Shown here piece by piece: positions 33,772 through 44,024 of a DNA stretch of 64,000 nt. Position numbers and translations under genes: made by a program. Below the pieces are notes generated by a model. That model made no database searches. It had not been told where the DNA came from and saw only the letters and a list, made by a program, of their open reading frames with translations. The stretch is from NCBI RefSeq assembly GCF_014736495.1, contig NZ_MDUX01000004.1, positions 1 through 64,000 on the forward strand, given 5' to 3'. How positions within the stretch are numbered: position 1 is the first letter of the stretch; every line of letters starts with the position of its first letter. The stretch comes from Candidatus Dactylopiibacterium carminicum (GTDB lineage Bacteria; Pseudomonadota; Gammaproteobacteria; Burkholderiales; Rhodocyclaceae).

Positions 33772-36700
33772 GGTCTGCTCCTGTTGCAGTCGACGCTTCA
33801 TGACGCCTTGCATGCAGCTCGTAGAGCAGCGGTACGATGAATACGGTCAGTGCGGTCGAGGCAAGCGTGCCGAAGATCAGCGAGATGGCCAGTCCGCCGA
33901 ATACCGGGTCAGTCACCATGATGGCCGAGCCGAAAATGATCGCCAGCATGGTCAGCAGGATCGGCCGCAGGCGTACGGCGCCAGCCTGGCGCACCGCTTC
34001 GTGTAGTGGCATGCCGTGACGGATGTTGTCCTGGATGAAATCGATGATCAGCAATGAATTGCGGATCACCACGCCCGCCAACGCGACGATGCCGACCATC
34101 GAGGTTGCCGAGAAGTCCATGCCGACGAGCCAGTACCCCGGAAAGATGCCGATGATGCCCAGTGGCACGGCCGACATGGCCACCATCGGAACGATGAACG
34201 AGCGATAGTAGGCAACAAGCACGAAGTAGATGATCAGCAGTGCGCCGCTGAGCGAGATTGAAAGATCCCGGTATACATCCAGCGTCATGCGCATCTCGCC
34301 GCCCCAGAGCAACTGGTAGCCGTCAATGGTGTCGGGCGAATCCTCCTTGAAGCGCAGATTGCCCGTGCGTAGCGGTCGGCCGTCCGGTGCGATGATCCCC
34401 TGCAACCGTCGTTGCAGGTCGAGTACGGCGTACAACGGCACCGAGTCCGACAATTCCGCACCGACGAAAGTGACCTTCTCGTTGTCGCGATGCAGGATGG
34501 GTCGATCGACTGATGCGGGGAGGACTTTCACTAGTTCAGCCAGCGGCACGGGCTGGCCGGCGGTATTGGCCACGAACACCCGATCGAGCCGTGCTGGATC
34601 GACCTCCGCACGGCGCGGTACGAGGGCCTTGACCGGCACGGGCAGTTTCTCGTCAGGCAGGTGAGCGCGACCAAGGGTGACACCGCCGTAGACCAGTTGC
34701 AGCGCCTCGGCGATCTGTGCGACCGAGACGCCAGAGCGCGCGGCCTTGTCCTTGTCCGGTATGACGTGATGCTCAAGCACGTCTTCCGGTTCGCTATCGG
34801 TGATGTCGGTCGTATCGTAGGTCTGCTCGAAGGCTTTGCGTACCTGGGCCGACAACACGCGCAAACCTTCGGCGTCAGGACCGTAGAGTTCTGCCAGCAC
34901 GGTCGCACGTAAGGGCGGGCCGGGAGGCTGTTCCACGAGCGCCACTTCGGCCCCGGGCCAGGCTTTGCGAATGGCTTCCACCTTGGGACGCAATTCACGC
35001 ACGATGTCGATGGAGCTTTGCTTGCGTTGATGCTTGTCGACCAGGTTGACGCGGATTTCCGCCACATGGCTGCCGGCACGCGCGGCAGTACCCTTGAACA
35101 GGCCATTGAAATCCGCCACGCCAGCCTGGCCGATCCAGGTCTGCCAGTTGGCCACTTGTGGCTCTTTCGCCAGTACCGCAGCGATTTCGCGCACAAGACG
35201 GTCCGTGTTTTCCACCGGCGTGGTCTCAGGCATCGACACCACCACGTTGAAGGTATTCTGGTTATCTTTCGGCAGAAAACCGATCGGTACCCCCAGTGCG
35301 GACACGCTCCCGCCAACCCCCGAAGGGCGTACAAACTGCCAGGCGCCTTGCAGGGTGGAAAGCATCAGCAACAGCAGCACCGCCACGCCGAAGACGATAC
35401 GCACCCTTTTGCACTGCTGCAGGGGACCGAACAACCGAAGGTACACACGCTCGAGTCGCCCTGGCACACCGTGACCATGTGTCGGCGGCGAGTCCTCATG
35501 CGATGACTCTGCCTGTGGTTCATCGTGCCGGATGGCGTGGCGATGAACCCATCGATTGGCCGCCCAAGGTGTGACGACGTATGCCACCAAGATGGACGCT
35601 GCCATGGCCATCGGCACGGTAACCGCCACCGGAAAGAAGTACTGACGTGGCATGCCGGTCAAGGCTACTGCAAGCGTAATGAAGACCAGCATCACCGCGA
35701 AGGTGGCCAGATTGGTGGCATTGCCGATCTCGTTGGTGGCCAGTATGGTCACGGCCACCTTGTCAGCTTTCGGGTTCCCGCTGGCATAGTGACGATGGAT
35801 GTTCTCGATGACCACGATGCCGGCATCCACCAGCAGCCCCAGCGCCAGGATCAACGCAAAAAGCGTGACGCGGTTGATGGTGACACCGCCAAGCAGGTTG
35901 GCCGCCAGGGTAATCGCCATGATCAGCGGCACCGTGACCATCACGATCAGTGCCTCGCGCCAGCCCAGAAAGAAGATCAGCACCAGGCCCACAGTGCCCA
36001 GGGCGATCAGCAGATGCTCCAGCAGCAGATTGACCGCATCGTCGGCCTTCTGGCCGTCGTTGCGCGTCACGATGACCTGGATGTCCTGTGGAACAAAAGT
36101 GGCTTGCATGTGTTGCATGCGCTTGATCACCGCATCGGCAACCACCACGGCATTGGCCCCTTTTTTCTTGGCCACGGAAACGGTAACGGCGGGCAGATCG
36201 CCGGTATCGGCAGCCCCGGCACGCGGATCGCCCGGGCCGAAGGAAAAACGGCTGATCATCGCCGGCTCCGACGGAGCGCCATCAGTGACGGTGGCCACAT
36301 CCCGCACGTAAACCGGCCGGTTGTCATGCACGGCGATGAGCTGGTTGCGCACATCCTCGGCAGAGGCATAGGCTGCCTCCAGCTTGATCGCCTGCACTTG
36401 TCCGCCACGCACCGTAGGTGGCAAGGGCACATTCAGGTTACTGACCGCCACGGCAGCTCGTGCCTGCCCCAGCGTTACACCATATGCCTGCAGGCGGTCT
36501 GGATCCAGTTCAATGGCGATCTCACGGTGCAGCCCCCCACGCAGCGACACCACCGAGACGTTCTCGGCGCTACGCAGGCGCTCGGCCATGCGCTCGGCCA
36601 CGCGGTTGAGCGCGTAGGCGTCATACGTTGACGAGGTCAGCGTGAAGGTGACGATGGGCACGTCGTCGGCGTCCACGCTCTGCACCAGCGGCATTGTGGC

Positions 36701-37090
36701 TTCGGCGGGCAGCCAGGCACGACTGGCCATCACGCGATCGTAGAGCTTGACCAGCGATGCCTCCTTGGATTCGCCGACCTTGAACTGCACCTGCACCATC
36801 CCTTGTGAATTGTGCGAAGCACTCTCGATATGGTCGACACCGGGCAGTTCGCTCAGGATGCCTTCGAGCGGCGTGACCACCAGCGATTCGACTTCCGCCG
36901 CCGAGGCGCCCGGCAAACCGACCACCACGGCGGCTGCGGGCACCACGATCTGCGGATTTTCCTCGCGCGGCGTCTGCAGCACGGCCATGACGCCCAACAG
37001 CGCCACCGCGATGATGAAAACCAGCGTGAGCTTGGAGGTGATGAAGTACTTCGCCAGCAGGCCGGCAAAGTTCAGACGGGGTGCTGTCAT
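33764..37090 (-). CDS. RND family efflux pump, inner-membrane transporter
   Basis: Proton-driven inner-membrane pump of 1108 residues with the AcrB-type duplicated layout. A first helix (LVFIIAVALLGVMAVLQ) is followed by a large periplasmic loop, then helices 2-6 with GLLVDAGIVVIENIHRH, a second periplasmic loop and a second helix bundle with GIVALAGVVIRNSLLIIDFI. The fourth helix has a single Asp (VDAGIVV) rather than the Asp-Asp of AcrB, as in some heavy-metal and other subfamilies. The substrate cannot be assigned. Its ATG overlaps the adaptor stop by four bases. Confidence 0.93.
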   Translation of the reverse strand: MTAPRLNFAGLLAKYFITSKLTLVFIIAVALLGVMAVLQTPREENPQIVVPAAAVVVGLPGASAAEVESLVVTPLEGILSELPGVDHIESASHNSQGMVQVQFKVGESKEASLVKLYDRVMASRAWLPAEATMPLVQSVDADDVPIVTFTLTSSTYDAYALNRVAERMAERLRSAENVSVVSLRGGLHREIAIELDPDRLQAYGVTLGQARAAVAVSNLNVPLPPTVRGGQVQAIKLEAAYASAEDVRNQLIAVHDNRPVYVRDVATVTDGAPSEPAMISRFSFGPGDPRAGAADTGDLPAVTVSVAKKKGANAVVVADAVIKRMQHMQATFVPQDIQVIVTRNDGQKADDAVNLLLEHLLIALGTVGLVLIFFLGWREALIVMVTVPLIMAITLAANLLGGVTINRVTLFALILALGLLVDAGIVVIENIHRHYASGNPKADKVAVTILATNEIGNATNLATFAVMLVFITLAVALTGMPRQYFFPVAVTVPMAMAASILVAYVVTPWAANRWVHRHAIRHDEPQAESSHEDSPPTHGHGVPGRLERVYLRLFGPLQQCKRVRIVFGVAVLLLLMLSTLQGAWQFVRPSGVGGSVSALGVPIGFLPKDNQNTFNVVVSMPETTPVENTDRLVREIAAVLAKEPQVANWQTWIGQAGVADFNGLFKGTAARAGSHVAEIRVNLVDKHQRKQSSIDIVRELRPKVEAIRKAWPGAEVALVEQPPGPPLRATVLAELYGPDAEGLRVLSAQVRKAFEQTYDTTDITDSEPEDVLEHHVIPDKDKAARSGVSVAQIAEALQLVYGGVTLGRAHLPDEKLPVPVKALVPRRAEVDPARLDRVFVANTAGQPVPLAELVKVLPASVDRPILHRDNEKVTFVGAELSDSVPLYAVLDLQRRLQGIIAPDGRPLRTGNLRFKEDSPDTIDGYQLLWGGEMRMTLDVYRDLSISLSGALLIIYFVLVAYYRSFIVPMVAMSAVPLGIIGIFPGYWLVGMDFSATSMVGIVALAGVVIRNSLLIIDFIQDNIRHGMPLHEAVRQAGAVRLRPILLTMLAIIFGSAIMVTDPVFGGLAISLIFGTLASTALTVFIVPLLYELHARRHEASTATGADHA

Positions 37091-38160
37091 CGTACGCTCC
37101 CGACAACCTGGATCGGCGTACCGTCGCGGACGACATCGGTGGCGCGGGCGAGAATAGTTTCCCCGTCCAACAGGCCCGCGCTCACTTCGAGTGCATCACC
37201 CAGATGCTTGCCGGTGCGCAGCCAGCGAAAACGCGCTACACCCTCTTGCAACACGAAAACGCCATCCAGCCCGCCACGGCGCACCAGTGCCGCACGGGGA
37301 ACGGTGATGACCGGCTTCTCATCCACCAGGATCTCAAGGCGGCCGAACATGCCCGGCAACAAGCGTGCATCCCGCGGCAACACGATATCCACCTCGTTGC
37401 GGCGGCTTACGCCATCTCCGGAGGGCACCACACCCCGGACTCGCCCTTTGAAGCGCTCATCGCCCAATGCATCAACGCGAACAGAAACCGAATCACCTGC
37501 CTTGATCGCCGCCAGGTTGTGCTCAGGAACAAAAGTCTTGAACAGCAGGACCTCGCGTGACTCCACCGTCAGCAGCGGCGCACCGGGCGCGGCCATCTCG
37601 CCGCTGCGGCCCGTCACGGAGACGACCACGCCATCCACCGGGCTGGTGATGTCTACATAATTGCGCTGCGCCTGGGCTGCCGCCAGTGCTGCCCGGGCCT
37701 GCTCCAGCGCCGCACGGGTCGTCTCCTCCCTCAGCCGGGACTTGCGAAGCAAGTCAGCAGGGATCGCACCGACAGGCACCAACTGCGTATTCTGGCGCAC
37801 GTCGTACTGCGCATCCTGCCAGGCCTCCTGGGCGACCTGCACGCCAGCCGCCGCCTGCACGATGGCCGCATCGATGTCAGAAGCATCGATCCGCAACAAC
37901 AGGTCGCCTTTCCTGACGGGCTGACCTTCGCGCACATCAAGCTGACGGATGAACCCCAATACACGCGTGGTTACATTGATGCGCCCATCGGAAACGATGG
38001 AGCCTGTCACATCGCTGGTCACTGGTAATTGCATCAGCCGCACCACGGCAACATCTGCTGTTACTGGCACAGATGCGGACGCAGGCGAACCGGAGTGATC
38101 AGCGCAGGCAGCGAGCAGGCATGCGCAGATGGACAGCACAAGTACCGAACGCGATCGCAT
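37087..38160 (-). CDS. RND efflux periplasmic adaptor (membrane fusion protein)
   Basis: Lipoprotein adaptor linking pump and outer-membrane channel. The sequence starts MRSRSVLVLSICACLLAAC, a clear lipobox. The lipoyl and barrel segments follow: LGFIRQLDVREGQPVRKGDLLLRID, a helical hairpin, DITSPVDGVVVSVTGRSGEMAAPG, and LLPGMFGRLEILVDEKPVITVPRAAL. The frame is open to ATG 38247, but that would put 29 polar residues before the signal, so ATG 38160 is preferred; the choice is not certain. First gene of the pump operon. Confidence 0.9.
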   Translation of the reverse strand: MRSRSVLVLSICACLLAACADHSGSPASASVPVTADVAVVRLMQLPVTSDVTGSIVSDGRINVTTRVLGFIRQLDVREGQPVRKGDLLLRIDASDIDAAIVQAAAGVQVAQEAWQDAQYDVRQNTQLVPVGAIPADLLRKSRLREETTRAALEQARAALAAAQAQRNYVDITSPVDGVVVSVTGRSGEMAAPGAPLLTVESREVLLFKTFVPEHNLAAIKAGDSVSVRVDALGDERFKGRVRGVVPSGDGVSRRNEVDIVLPRDARLLPGMFGRLEILVDEKPVITVPRAALVRRGGLDGVFVLQEGVARFRWLRTGKHLGDALEVSAGLLDGETILARATDVVRDGTPIQVVGSVR

Positions 38161-38288
38161 GCCCTGGCCTGTGCCATGGGCGTTGCCCTCCAGTTCGGCT
38201 GACATCGCCCTAAGGCGGCTGAGCGTATGAGTAATGAAACGATTCATGGGTATCTCGAAATTCTGTCCGTAGGCATCAGATGCTGATA

Positions 38289-38306
38289 AGTTCGTACGAT
38301 CGAACT
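38289..38306. promoter_or_regulatory. TetR operator of the RND pump operon
   Basis: AGTTCGTACGATCGAACT is an inverted repeat (AGTTCG / CGAACT with a six-base centre). It overlaps the -10 element of the pump promoter and lies about 130 bases before the adaptor start. It shares the AGTTCGTA core with the palindrome before the regulator gene. Confidence 0.75.
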
Positions 38307-38332
38307 ATATTTTTGATCAAAACTGTAGTCAA
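38304..38332 (-). promoter_or_regulatory. Sigma-70 promoter of the RND pump operon
   Basis: On the minus strand TTGACT (38332-38327) and TATAGT (38309-38304) are spaced by exactly 17 bases, close to consensus. The operator overlaps the -10 element, a standard repressor arrangement. Confidence 0.78.
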
Positions 38333-38417
38333 GCTCGTACAAGCCACTTGTGGGCTTTCGATCAGGTGCTTTTTGGCAGTGCTAGACTTGGCGCCCTTCC
38401 CGCTCAGGAGTCACGAA

Positions 38418-38966
38418 GTGTCCGAGGACAAACTCTTTGCCGTCATGCTGGGCGGCAATCCAGCAGGTACCAGCGTCGAAATTCACGACGTCGTATTCGC
38501 GGTGGGTCCGGATATCGAGTCGATCGGTGGGCAGTTGCTCAAGGCCTGGTTCGCACCCGGCAAGGCACCACATGTGGATTCCTGGATGATCCTGGATATG
38601 GTGGACGGCGCCTGCATCTCGCTGGATACGGATGCGGCGCCCGATGGCGCCCTTGATCTCTGGCATGTCAATCTGGGCTTCTACGAAGCTGGCAAGGCCA
38701 GTTTTGTCGAAGGGCACGAAAACCTCTTCGTGATTGCCTCGACAGCAGACGAAGCCAAGGCCAGAGCGAAGCAGTTGGCCACCCGAGCCGGCAGCGCACA
38801 GTTGCATACGGATGCGTTGCACAGGGTATCGGACCGGCTCGCCGCGCTGGGCTCTCCTTTCCGCATCCGCGTCACCCGCACGGAGGCCGCAGGGCAGCCG
38901 CTGGCCCACGATGGCTACAAACCCTTTGCCAAGGACTTCCTGAAGGCCAACGGCTTCAATGCCTGA
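38418..38966 (+). CDS. DUF1543 domain protein
   Basis: This 182-residue cytosolic protein belongs to the uncharacterised DUF1543 family. It begins SEDKLFAVMLGGNPAGTSVE, with the family pattern M-L-G-G-x-P-x-G...E-x-H-D-V-x-F. It contains LDLWHVNLGFY and a C-terminal segment FAKDFLKANGF. The start is GTG 38418, with AGGAG seven bases upstream. The in-frame ATG at 38280 lies before the pump operator and lacks support. The function of the family is unknown. It is divergent from the pump operon and convergent with pepN. Confidence 0.8.
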   Translation: MSEDKLFAVMLGGNPAGTSVEIHDVVFAVGPDIESIGGQLLKAWFAPGKAPHVDSWMILDMVDGACISLDTDAAPDGALDLWHVNLGFYEAGKASFVEGHENLFVIASTADEAKARAKQLATRAGSAQLHTDALHRVSDRLAALGSPFRIRVTRTEAAGQPLAHDGYKPFAKDFLKANGFNA

Positions 38967-38992
38967 TACCGCACAGCAACGCAGTGAAAATG

Positions 38993-39020
38993 AGGCGGGT
39001 ACGCTGACGCGTACCCGCCT
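38993..39020. terminator. Bidirectional hairpin between the DUF1543 gene and pepN
   Basis: AGGCGGGTACGC and its exact inverse GCGTACCCGCCT form a 12-bp stem with loop TGAC between two convergent genes. In the pepN direction the stem is followed by CATTTTC, so termination is best supported for the minus strand. Confidence 0.65.
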
Positions 39021-39029
39021 GGAGCGCAC

Positions 39030-41699
39030 TCACTGGATTGACAGGCTCTTGCTGACAATCTCGTAAAGGTCACGCGACAACCCGCCCTGGGTTTTCAGAG
39101 ACTCCAGACTGGCGAGCATGGCCTGCTGGCGCGGGGCATCGTGGCGACGCCATTGCGTGAGTGGACTGACCATCCGCCCGGATAGCTGCGGATTCAAGGC
39201 ATCGGCGGCAAGCACCTGTTCGCAGAGGAAGCGGTAGCCTTCTCCATCACGCCGATGGAATGCCGGCAAATTGGCGCAGAAGCTGCCGATCACGGCGCGA
39301 GCGCGATTCGGATTACGCAAGCTGAAACGTGGATCCAGGATGAGCCTGCGCACGCGCGCCACGGCATCACCGGCCACGCAGCCGGCCTGCACGGCGAACC
39401 AGCTATCCATCACCTGGGCCACACTGGCATGACGCTCCGCGAAATCAGCCCGTAATTGCACGCGGGCGGTTTCATAGCCTGATGCATCAGTTGGCGCATT
39501 GAGAAGCGCCCCGAGCGCACCGAGGCGCAGCGTCAGATTATGAGCTGTCTGATACTGGGCCACGCACAGGGCAAGCGCATCGTCATCCGCAGCCAGCACA
39601 AGGTAGCCCAGCAAAACACCTTGCAGGGCGCGGCGCGCGATCTGCCCGCCATTGGCGAGATAAGGCTCGGCACACGAGGCCGCATGCAAGGTCAGATACC
39701 GCTGGCGCATCGTTTCACTATGCGCTGCCTGGATGGCACGGCGCAATGCATCGCGCGCGCGGCGGATGAGATCCACATCCACCGCTTCCCCCAGACCAGC
39801 CAGGTAGTGCTCGCCCGGCAACACCAGCAGTTCGGCGCACAAAGCCAGGTCCAGTGTCTCGTCGGCCAGCACGGCGCCCAGGCTTTGCAGCAGGATCGGA
39901 TCGGCCTCGGCCCGCTTCCCCGCAGCGAGGGCTGCAATCATTTCCTGGAGGACCTGCACGCCCAGACGCTGGGCCGCATCCCAACGGTTGAAGCCATCCG
40001 TCTCGTGACGGATCAGGAAGGCCAGCTCATCGCGAGTACAGTCCTGCGCCACCATCACCGGCGCGGAAAAGCCACGCAATACGGACAGCACCGGCACTTC
40101 CTGCACGCCGTGGAATTCGAAGCTCTGTTCGGCCTGCTCCAGCACCACGACACGCTCGGCGACAGACGCGCCCTGCCCGTCCGTGGTCTCGATGGCCTTG
40201 CCATCGGCACCAAACAGGGCCAGGGCGACGGGAATCACGAAAGGCTGTTTCTCGACCTGCCCCGGCGTGGGCAGGCAACGCTGTGCCAGATGCACGCGAT
40301 AGCAATGCTCCGCCGCCAGCCATTCCCCACGCACCGTCAGACGCGGCGTGCCAGCCTGGGCATACCAGCGCGCGAAACCGGTGAGATCTGTGCCCGTGGC
40401 ATCCGCCATGGCCTGCAGGAAATCATCGCAGGTGGCGGCCTGGCCATCGTGACGCGCGAAATAGAGGTCGCTGCCCTGCCGGAAGCCTTCCGCTCCCAGC
40501 AAGGTACGCAGCATGCGGATGACCTCGGCCCCCTTCTCGTAGATCGTCATGGTGTAGAAGTTGGCGATCTCGAGATAGGAATCCGGACGGATCGGGTGTG
40601 CCATCGGGCCGGCGTCTTCGGCGAATTGTGCTGTGCGCAGACGATTCACGTCCTGGATCCGCTTGAGGGTGGGCGAATTCATGTCCGCCGAGAACTGCGC
40701 ATCGCGGAAGACGGTGAAACCCTCCTTGAGCGAGAGTTGGAACCAGTCTCGGCAAGTCACGCGGTTGCCGGACCAGTTGTGGAAATACTCGTGTGCCACG
40801 ATGGCCTCGATGCGCTGCCACGCCACGTCTGTGGCCGTCTCCGGGCTGGCGAGCAAGGCGGCAGCATTGAAGATGTTGAGCCCTTTGTTTTCCATCGCGC
40901 CCATGTTGAAATCGGCCACGGCCACGATCATGAAGATATCCAGATCGTATTCGCGGCCGTAATTCTCCTCATCCCAGCGCATGGCATGCTTGAGGCTGAC
41001 CATGGCATGCCCGAGGCGGTCGGCATCCGCAGGCGCCGAGTAGATCTGCAGTGCGACTTCGCGCCCGCTGCAAGTTGTGAAGCTGTCCTCCAGGCAGGCC
41101 AGCTCGCCGGCCACCAGCGCGAAGAGATACGCGGGTTTGGGGAACGGATCCTCCCAGACCACGCGATGGCGGCTATCACCCAGATCGGTTCGCTCCACCG
41201 GATTGCCGTTGGCAAGCAGCACCGGATAGCGGGTGCGCAACGCATCCAGCGTCACACGGAAACGGCTGAGTACATCCGGACGATCCGGATACCAGGTGAT
41301 GCGACGGAAACCTTCAGGTTCGCACTGCGTACACAGCAGCCCGCTGGAGCGATACAAGCCCATCAGCGAGGTATTGCTGGCCGGATGGATGCGCACCACG
41401 CTGAAGAACTCGAAGCACGCGCCATCCGGCACCTGTACATGTAGCTCCTCGCCCTGCTGTGACCAGGCCTCCGGCGTCAGCGGCACACCATCGATGCTCA
41501 GCGACAACGTTTCCAGCGCTCGCCCCTGCAACACAAGCGAAGCTCCTGCGGGCGTATCGGCAAGGCGACGCACCACCAGCCGGGCATGAACGAGCGTGTC
41601 CTCTTCGGTCAGCTCGAAATGCAGATGGGTGGATTCGATCTGCCACGGATAAGGCGTGTAATCGGCGCGCAGCACGGCACGCGCTTCTGGAGCGGACAT
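39030..41699 (-). CDS. pepN: Aminopeptidase N (M1 zinc peptidase)
   Basis: Broad-specificity cytosolic aminopeptidase of 889 residues, the usual length for proteobacterial PepN. The substrate-binding motif GAMENKGLN lies near residue 265. The zinc site HEYFHNW lies near 301, with the second Glu in LKEGFTVFRD. The N-terminal part reads DYTPYPWQIESTHLHFEL-like, and the C-terminal helical domain ends in SKSLSIQ. It runs in the same direction as the aminopeptidase P and tonB genes. Confidence 0.96.
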   Translation of the reverse strand: MSAPEARAVLRADYTPYPWQIESTHLHFELTEEDTLVHARLVVRRLADTPAGASLVLQGRALETLSLSIDGVPLTPEAWSQQGEELHVQVPDGACFEFFSVVRIHPASNTSLMGLYRSSGLLCTQCEPEGFRRITWYPDRPDVLSRFRVTLDALRTRYPVLLANGNPVERTDLGDSRHRVVWEDPFPKPAYLFALVAGELACLEDSFTTCSGREVALQIYSAPADADRLGHAMVSLKHAMRWDEENYGREYDLDIFMIVAVADFNMGAMENKGLNIFNAAALLASPETATDVAWQRIEAIVAHEYFHNWSGNRVTCRDWFQLSLKEGFTVFRDAQFSADMNSPTLKRIQDVNRLRTAQFAEDAGPMAHPIRPDSYLEIANFYTMTIYEKGAEVIRMLRTLLGAEGFRQGSDLYFARHDGQAATCDDFLQAMADATGTDLTGFARWYAQAGTPRLTVRGEWLAAEHCYRVHLAQRCLPTPGQVEKQPFVIPVALALFGADGKAIETTDGQGASVAERVVVLEQAEQSFEFHGVQEVPVLSVLRGFSAPVMVAQDCTRDELAFLIRHETDGFNRWDAAQRLGVQVLQEMIAALAAGKRAEADPILLQSLGAVLADETLDLALCAELLVLPGEHYLAGLGEAVDVDLIRRARDALRRAIQAAHSETMRQRYLTLHAASCAEPYLANGGQIARRALQGVLLGYLVLAADDDALALCVAQYQTAHNLTLRLGALGALLNAPTDASGYETARVQLRADFAERHASVAQVMDSWFAVQAGCVAGDAVARVRRLILDPRFSLRNPNRARAVIGSFCANLPAFHRRDGEGYRFLCEQVLAADALNPQLSGRMVSPLTQWRRHDAPRQQAMLASLESLKTQGGLSRDLYEIVSKSLSIQ

Positions 41700-41752
41700 G
41701 ATGGTTCTCTTTCTGCGAGAGGTGGGGAATGAACGCAGCCGGGGTGGGCGGA

Positions 41753-43580
41753 TCAGGTGGTCAATTGCCCGCCCACGGCAGCGGTACGGGCGCGCAGCCA
41801 GGCCAGCGGAACCCCTTCAAGCAAGGGTTCGAGGCGGCGGCGCACCTCACGGTGATAGGCATCCAACCAGACGATCTCGTCTGGTCGCAACACCGCCAGA
41901 TCGATGCAGCGCAGATCGATCGGGCACAAGGTAAGGGTTTCAAAACTCAGGAATTCACCGAATTCCGTGCTGGCTGCTTCGCGCGCCAACACCAGGTTCT
42001 CGATACGCACGCCCCATCTGCCGGGCCGGTAGATTCCCGGTTCGATGGAAGTGATCATGCCGGACTCCAGCGTGTTGTGCGGCAGCACGCGCCCCCGGTA
42101 AGCGATGCGCTGCGGTGCTTCGTGCACATGCAGGTCGCAGCCCACACCATGCCCGGTGCCATGACCATAGTCGATGCCATCCGCCCAGATCGGTGCACGC
42201 GCAATGGCATCCACCATCGGTGCACCGATACCGGCGGGAAACACCGCACGGGACAAGGCAATCACCCCGCGCAGCACCCGCGCGCAGTCCCGTTTCTGCT
42301 CGGCATCCGGCTGGCCAACGGGCAACATGCGGGTGATGTCGGTGGTTGCCGCGGGATATTGCCCACCGGAATCCAGCAACAGCATGCCGCCGCCCTCGAT
42401 ACGGGCGGCCAGCTCAGGCTCGGCCCGGTAATGCGGCAATGCCGCATTGGCACGGAAAGCGCAGATGGTGCCGAAGCTTTCGCCCCGAAAATCTGTGTTG
42501 CGACTCCGCTCTTCCAGCAACCGGGCCGCCACGCTGAACTCGTCCAGCCCGCCAGCCGGCACGGCTTCGTCGAACCAGGCCATGAAGCGGCAGAGCGCAG
42601 CACCATCCTGCTCCATGGCGGCGCGTACATGGCACTGTTCGGAGGTGTTCTTGCGCGACTTCATCAGCACCACCGGACTCACCGCTTCCAGGCGGCGAAC
42701 TTCGACCGGCAAGGCCTCTACCAGGCCAGCCACCGTGCGCTCGGGATCGATCAGCACGCAACAGTCTGCCGGCAAGCGCATCAGAGCTTCCGTCGCTTCG
42801 GCATAAGGCTCAATGTGCACACCGTCGAGCACCAGACGGGCACGCACCGTACCAGGTACGCGACTACCATCGATGAACAGGCGAACCTGGCGGGCATCCA
42901 CCAGTGCATGGGCCAGGAACACCGGGTTGAAGGGCACGTCCGCACCGCGCAGATTCAGCAACCAGGCGATGTCGTCCAGCGCGGAAAGGAAACAGACTCC
43001 TTCCCCAAGCCCGGCGAGCTGCTGACGCAGGCGGGCAAGCTTGGCGGCGCGGGACTCTCCGGCTTCGCCATCTGGCTGTTCGAATACCGGTGTGACAGGC
43101 AATGCGGGGCGATCCGCCAGCAGCGGAGAAATCAGATCGACATCCGTGCGCAAGCACGATCTCCTTGGCCTGCAGGCGGTTGCGCAATGCAACGGCCTCA
43201 CTCCACGCCAGCACCATGCCATCCACGGCAACCTGTGCGCGGCAATCCAGCGTTGCATGAAGCCAGTCTTCCAGGCTTGGCACATCAGCCGCCCCCTGGC
43301 GCATCAGGACGATGCCGGAGCCCTGTAGCTGACGTTCCGCCTGCTCCCAGTAGCGGCTGTCCACCCACAGGCCAGCGGCTTCGGACGTGATCGCCAGCGT
43401 ACCCACCGAGCCATTGAAGCCAGAGAGCCATTCACGCAAGGCCCAGTGTGCCGGCGGATATTCCGATACATGCGGGTCCGACGAAGGCAGCACGCAGGCA
43501 TCCATGCCAGCTTCCAGCATCGCGGCACGCAGGCGCGCCAGCCGCTCGGCGGCCAAAGGAAGATCGCTCGGCTTGTTCAT
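41753..43580 (-). pseudogene. pepP: Xaa-Pro aminopeptidase (aminopeptidase P, M24B), frameshifted
   Basis: Two overlapping frames encode one long aminopeptidase P of about 608 residues, which would cleave N-terminal residues before proline. The N-terminal frame (from 43580, MNKPSDLPLAAERL) gives SSDPHVSEYPPAHW, LWVDSRYWEQAERQL and QAKEIVLA. The second frame continues with TDVDLISPLLADRP and the pita-bread catalytic domain: LLLDSGGQYPAATTDITR (metal Asp pair), GHGTGHGVG (His), SIEPGIY and RIENLVL (Glu pair). All metal ligands are intact. A one-base change near 43140-43165 joins the frames. Recent mutation or sequence error are both possible. Confidence 0.87.
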
Positions 43581-43595
43581 ATCTTTCAGATCGTT

Positions 43596-44021
<426 letters not shown>

Positions 44022-44024
44022 GAT

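Noticed and set aside
39540..41444. 634-codon plus-strand frame opposite pepN
   Set aside because: It is the antisense shadow of an unmistakable PepN; His/Arg/Gln-rich composition and no recognisable domain.
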